Part shown: positions 60,586-64,000 of the stretch, piece after piece
How the letters are laid out: the number at the start of each line of letters is the position of its first letter
Position numbering within the stretch: position 1 is the first letter of the stretch
Assembly: GCF_028583425.1 (NCBI RefSeq)
Contig: NC_072801.1
Coordinates: 66,293,766-66,357,765 of the forward strand
Reading direction: 5' to 3'
DNA length: 64,000 nt
Source: Eublepharis macularius
Taxonomy: Eukaryota > Chordata > Lepidosauria > Squamata > Eublepharidae
Made by a program: the position numbers and the translations under genes
Notes under the pieces: model-generated
Database searches by the model: none
What the model was told of the DNA's origin: nothing
Seen by the model: only the letters and a program-made list of their open reading frames with translations

Positions 60586-61190
60586 ATGCCCACACCCAAC
60601 TTAACGCAGCTGATATCAAGAGTGGAGCAGGTGGCAAGGCCCTCTCCCCGCCTTAACCCAGTTGGTGTTACGAGCACAGCAGGTGGCAATACCTAGCCCC
60701 CACCTTAACCCAGCTGGTATCAGCAATGGAGCAGGTGGCAATGCTTGGCCCCCTTTGAACCAGCTGGGATCAGAAGCAGAGCAGTTGGCAATGCCTGCCT
60801 TAAACGAGCTACTATTAGGAGATGAGAAGGTGGCAATGCCCTCTCCCCGCCTCAACTCAGCTGGTAATAGGAGTGGAGCAGATGGAAATGCCACTCCTGG
60901 CCTTAACCCAGCTGGTATTAGGAGTGGAGCAGGTGGCAATGCCTATTCCCCTTCACCAAGCTGGTATTAGGAGTGGAGCAGGTGGCAATGCCCACTCCCC
61001 TTTCACCCAGCTGAGATCAGAAGTAGGTAGGTACAAAAAGGCTCCACTCCTAATAACCCAGCTGTTACTAGGAGAGGAGCAGGTGACAATGCCACCCCTG
61101 GCATTAACCCAGCATTAACCCAGCTGGTAATAGGAGTGGAGCAGGTGGCAATGCCCATTCCCCTTCACCCAGCTGGGATCAGAAGCACGT
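60578..61190 (+). repeat. Minisatellite (spacer 3)
   Basis: Third copy of the 45-60-bp repeat array. Confidence 0.85.
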
Positions 61191-61966
61191 AGGTACAAAA
61201 AGAACAAAGGCAACCCAGGGTAGAAAAAACTTTTAAATCCTTATTTCATATATGGAATTTAATCTGCAAACATTATTAAAGTGACTCAGTGCAAACGATT
61301 CTTTGAATGTACATTGAAAATCAAATGCAAAACTACCAAGTTCTCACTGAGTAATAATAAATACAGAATGCTCAGTTTTACACAATGTTAGTCAAATGCC
61401 ACTCATTCAGACAGTCCAGTTGGATAACCTGAAGTGGCAATGAAGTCCAAAGTGGTCAGTTGCATTTGTTATATCTTAGAACTGTTGTCTTCATTTGAGT
61501 CTTATGAAGAATTAATTAGAAGATGGCAAGCATCCAAGGTCTAAGGGACCCGACAAGGTACTGGTTAAAATCACCCTTGTTTACGAGGAGCCAGCTTCAT
61601 CAGGGGTCAGGGAGACCTTGCCATCAAAGCACCACGCTGATGCTTCGCTTCTCTCCAGCGGCACCCAGACGCACCCTCTCCTGGAGCTAGGAGTATGAAC
61701 ACTGGGGGCTTACCTGTGCCCTGTAATTATCAAAATTACCGTGATCAAACTCAGCTTCCCATGCATTACCTGCTGTCACCTGCTAAATGAATTACAAAAT
61801 AAGTCATATTAAACTCCATCGGTTGTGAAACGTCAAACCAGTCTGGATCACAGTGATCTGGGAGGTTACCGAGAAGAAGGCAGAGCTGCCTCCAATGAAA
61901 TCCTGAAATTATGGCTTAGAGGGAAAACCTGGGCAGGAATAGCATTGATCAGTGTCTTGAGAGCAG
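61191..61966 (+). other. Upstream region of V2R gene 4
   Basis: Conserved with the upstream regions of genes 2 and 3; no defined site. Confidence 0.5.
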
Positions 61967-62253
61967 ATGTCGTCGTTGCCCTCACTGGCTGAGGTGCTGG
62001 TCACAAAGCAGGAGGTCAGCTTGAACTGGAGCAGAAAGCTGCAAACAGTCAAATGGCTTTTATTAGTGTTATTCCTCCTCTTGCTTCCCCCTCAGGCTTT
62101 CAACAGAAATTTGAGTTCTTCTGTGTGCTGGGAATATAAATTGGTTTCACGTATAACCGAGTATCTTATTATTGGTGAATCTGGCTCCGTTTCATTTGGA
62201 GAAATGGAAATCAACAACTTTACCGACAAGGGATCCGATTTCCCAAAAAACTG
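61967..62253 (+). CDS. V2R gene 4, exon 1
   Basis: 287 bp, ATG, same signal peptide core, GTAAGC donor. After the first cysteine it combines WEYKLVS (as gene 3) with RITEY (as gene 2), then [12 protein letters not shown]. Confidence 0.88.
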
Positions 62254-63767
62254 GTAAGCCCCCGTCAGTGATGAAACCATCTGCAGTGTTTCTTAAAATA
62301 ACTCCTGTCGCTTGTAGAGAATTCAAGTCTAAATTATTTCAGAGAGATTCAGAAGAAGGAAAGCTTCTTCACAGAGGCTTTTCTATGCAGGTCCACAAAA
62401 GGAGAGGATGGGTCTTGTTTGCCTAGGTGCAACATTTTGAGCACGCAGGAGAATTGTTTAACATGAGTCTTTGTCATGTGCCCTTTTAGGGAAAGGCCTG
62501 CAGATTGGCACCTTTCTGAAGGAAAGGCCATCACAGTTCTAACTTGACAACTAAAACTTTGATACTATGTTGGGTACTAGGCTTTTCCATATAGCCACTT
62601 TACACCTTTGAGGAAGTCAGTAGGAAAAGAAGAAGATCTGAAATGAGGTGGCTTGACTCGCTGAAGGAAGCCATGGCCTCCAGTTTGCAAGATCTCAGCA
62701 AGGTTGTTAATGAGAGGATGTTCTGGAGGTCTTCCATTCATAAATTTATTATAAGTCAGAAGCGACCTGACAGCACGTAACATACACAATTCACACATTC
62801 AGTCATCGTGGAGGAGTGAAAAGAAAAATCATTCATGTATGAATTTGAACCAAAACCAGTTCCCCATATTTCTCAGCTTTACTAATGGCAATGCAGTGAG
62901 ATAAACAAAAGGAGTAACCTCAGGTCTCCATTTTGCAGTAGATGCCAAATGACCTAACCTCCATCTTGGAAAATACTTTAAAACTTTTATTTGAATTCTT
63001 CAATCACACCACAGTTTTGAGTTCCTGCAAGGCACAGAATTCTGTCTTTTTTTCTGGACAAGCTCATTGTATTTTGTAAGTAGAGGTGTTAGTGTCATAA
63101 TTCACAATCCTGCAACCCATATGCGTAGACCGCAGAAACAAATTGGGACATTCTGCCATCTTCTGAGAATCTGCCCTGCCCTGCACAGCTGCCAAGTTAA
63201 CACAGTGCTGCTCTGCAGAATGCCCGTCAACCTATCCAGGCATGGCTCACTCTTAAATCCCTGCAGAGTAACCTGTCCAGGCAACAGATTCAGAGACTCT
63301 GGCAGGAAAATCAGAGGCCACCTCCCCGCTCCCATTTCTGCTACTTATTAGTATCATGTTTTCCATGAAACACACATCCCCTATTTTTACAGTGATGATG
63401 ATATGACTCTTTGGCTAAGTATCTGTGCCAGAATGTTCTTCTTTTCTTTTTGATTACTGGGTTTGTGGTGGGTAGAGGCATCAGGGTTTCAAAGGTGTTT
63501 TTTGCTAGTTAGCAGGAGGATAGTTTGTATGAATGACGTCCCTGCTGCAGAGCCTTAGAAATGCAGATGACCCCGGCTGAAAGAGGGACAGGTGTGTCCT
63601 GAAAGCACACAATCCATGGGGACATTTTGAGTCTTTGAAGTTGCCCGAATTGTCTGGTCTCTTCCTGTCTCTGCCTGGCAGATTTCAAGGGAGAGCGGTT
63701 CTTGGGGGTTTCAGAGAACATCTTGGGAAAAGCAAGGTATTAAAGGGTGATCTCCATTTCATTGCAG
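62254..63767 (+). other. Intron 1 of gene 4
   Basis: Near-identical to intron 1 of gene 3. Confidence 0.75.
62611..62796 (+). mobile_element. RTE/BovB-like LINE fragment, intron 1 of gene 4
   Basis: Third copy of the [10 protein letters not shown] fragment. Confidence 0.6.
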
Positions 63768-64000
63768 GTTAATCCCTAAAAACTACCAGCACTTTTGGGC
63801 CTTTGATTTTGCTGTGGATGAGATCAACCAGAATACGCATCTCTTGCCCAACATCACACTGAAATACTTCTTTGGAAATAATTATTTTAATACCTTTGTT
63901 GCTAGTAAGAACACTTGGTTACTTCTGGAAAACTACCAGGGGAATCCCACCAATTACAACTGTGAGACTCAGAAGAGTATAATGGCTGTTGTAGGTGCCC
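63768..64000 (+). CDS. V2R gene 4, exon 2 (partial, cut by window end)
   Basis: Open to the last base, [20 protein letters not shown] through [10 protein letters not shown]. About 59 bp of the exon lie beyond the window. Confidence 0.9.

Overview
The window looks like vertebrate nuclear DNA, most probably from a squamate reptile (lizard or snake). It has spliced multi-exon genes with GT/AG borders and a tandem family of type-2 vomeronasal receptors (V2R), a family expanded in squamates. It also has a dense mix of active-looking repeats: CR1/L3-type, L1-type and RTE/BovB-type LINEs, Penelope-like elements (PLEs), an Ngaro-type tyrosine-recombinase retrotransposon, a chromodomain Gypsy element, hAT-like elements and MITEs. 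The species cannot be named from sequence alone.

Layout. Four V2R units lie head to tail on the + strand, about 5.9 kb apart (stop of one unit to ATG of the next). Gene 1 (exons 4-6, 1968-6276) enters from the left. Gene 2 (12171-19340) has open exons 1-3 but has lost exons 4 and 5 and carries a broken exon 6: a pseudogene. Gene 3 (25224-56084) has all six exons open and phase-compatible (287+292+837+228+127+911 bp, 893 residues), spread over 31 kb. Gene 4 (from 61967) runs off the right edge inside exon 2. Receptor order is signal peptide, Venus-flytrap domain, cysteine-rich NCD3G linker, seven-helix domain ending in the V2R-typical PKCYIIL stretch.

Most of the length of gene 3 is nested transposons. 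Intron 4 (31518-46290) holds a PLE reduced to its GIY-YIG part, an old L1 ORF2 fragment split by an Ngaro-type element (33638-46029), and inside that a Gypsy chromovirus (34539-41272, LTRs of equal length, 5-bp target duplication). Intron 5 (46418-55173) holds an L3-type LINE, split by PLE-B, which is split by a hAT-like element and by PLE-A, an inverted pair of nearly identical RT/GIY-YIG copies. Target duplications and empty sites in the paralogous units support the order of insertion. The units from 18.25 kb to 29.2 kb and from 54.6 kb to the window end are near-identical segmental duplicates.

Most interesting points: the gene-2 deletion joins two hairpin-forming sequences; a 269-bp block of ligand-domain exon 3 is sharply diverged between otherwise near-identical paralogs; the Gypsy element has an 11-nt LTR/PBS complementarity like Tf1/sushi self-priming; an ORF1-only (HAL1-like) L1 carries target duplications; the Ngaro element has an SGNH hydrolase frame behind an intron-acceptor-like signal and a 5S rRNA-like patch; and PLE terminal repeats carry hammerhead-ribozyme cores. 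No bacterial-type operons, CRISPR arrays or convincing tRNA genes were seen.
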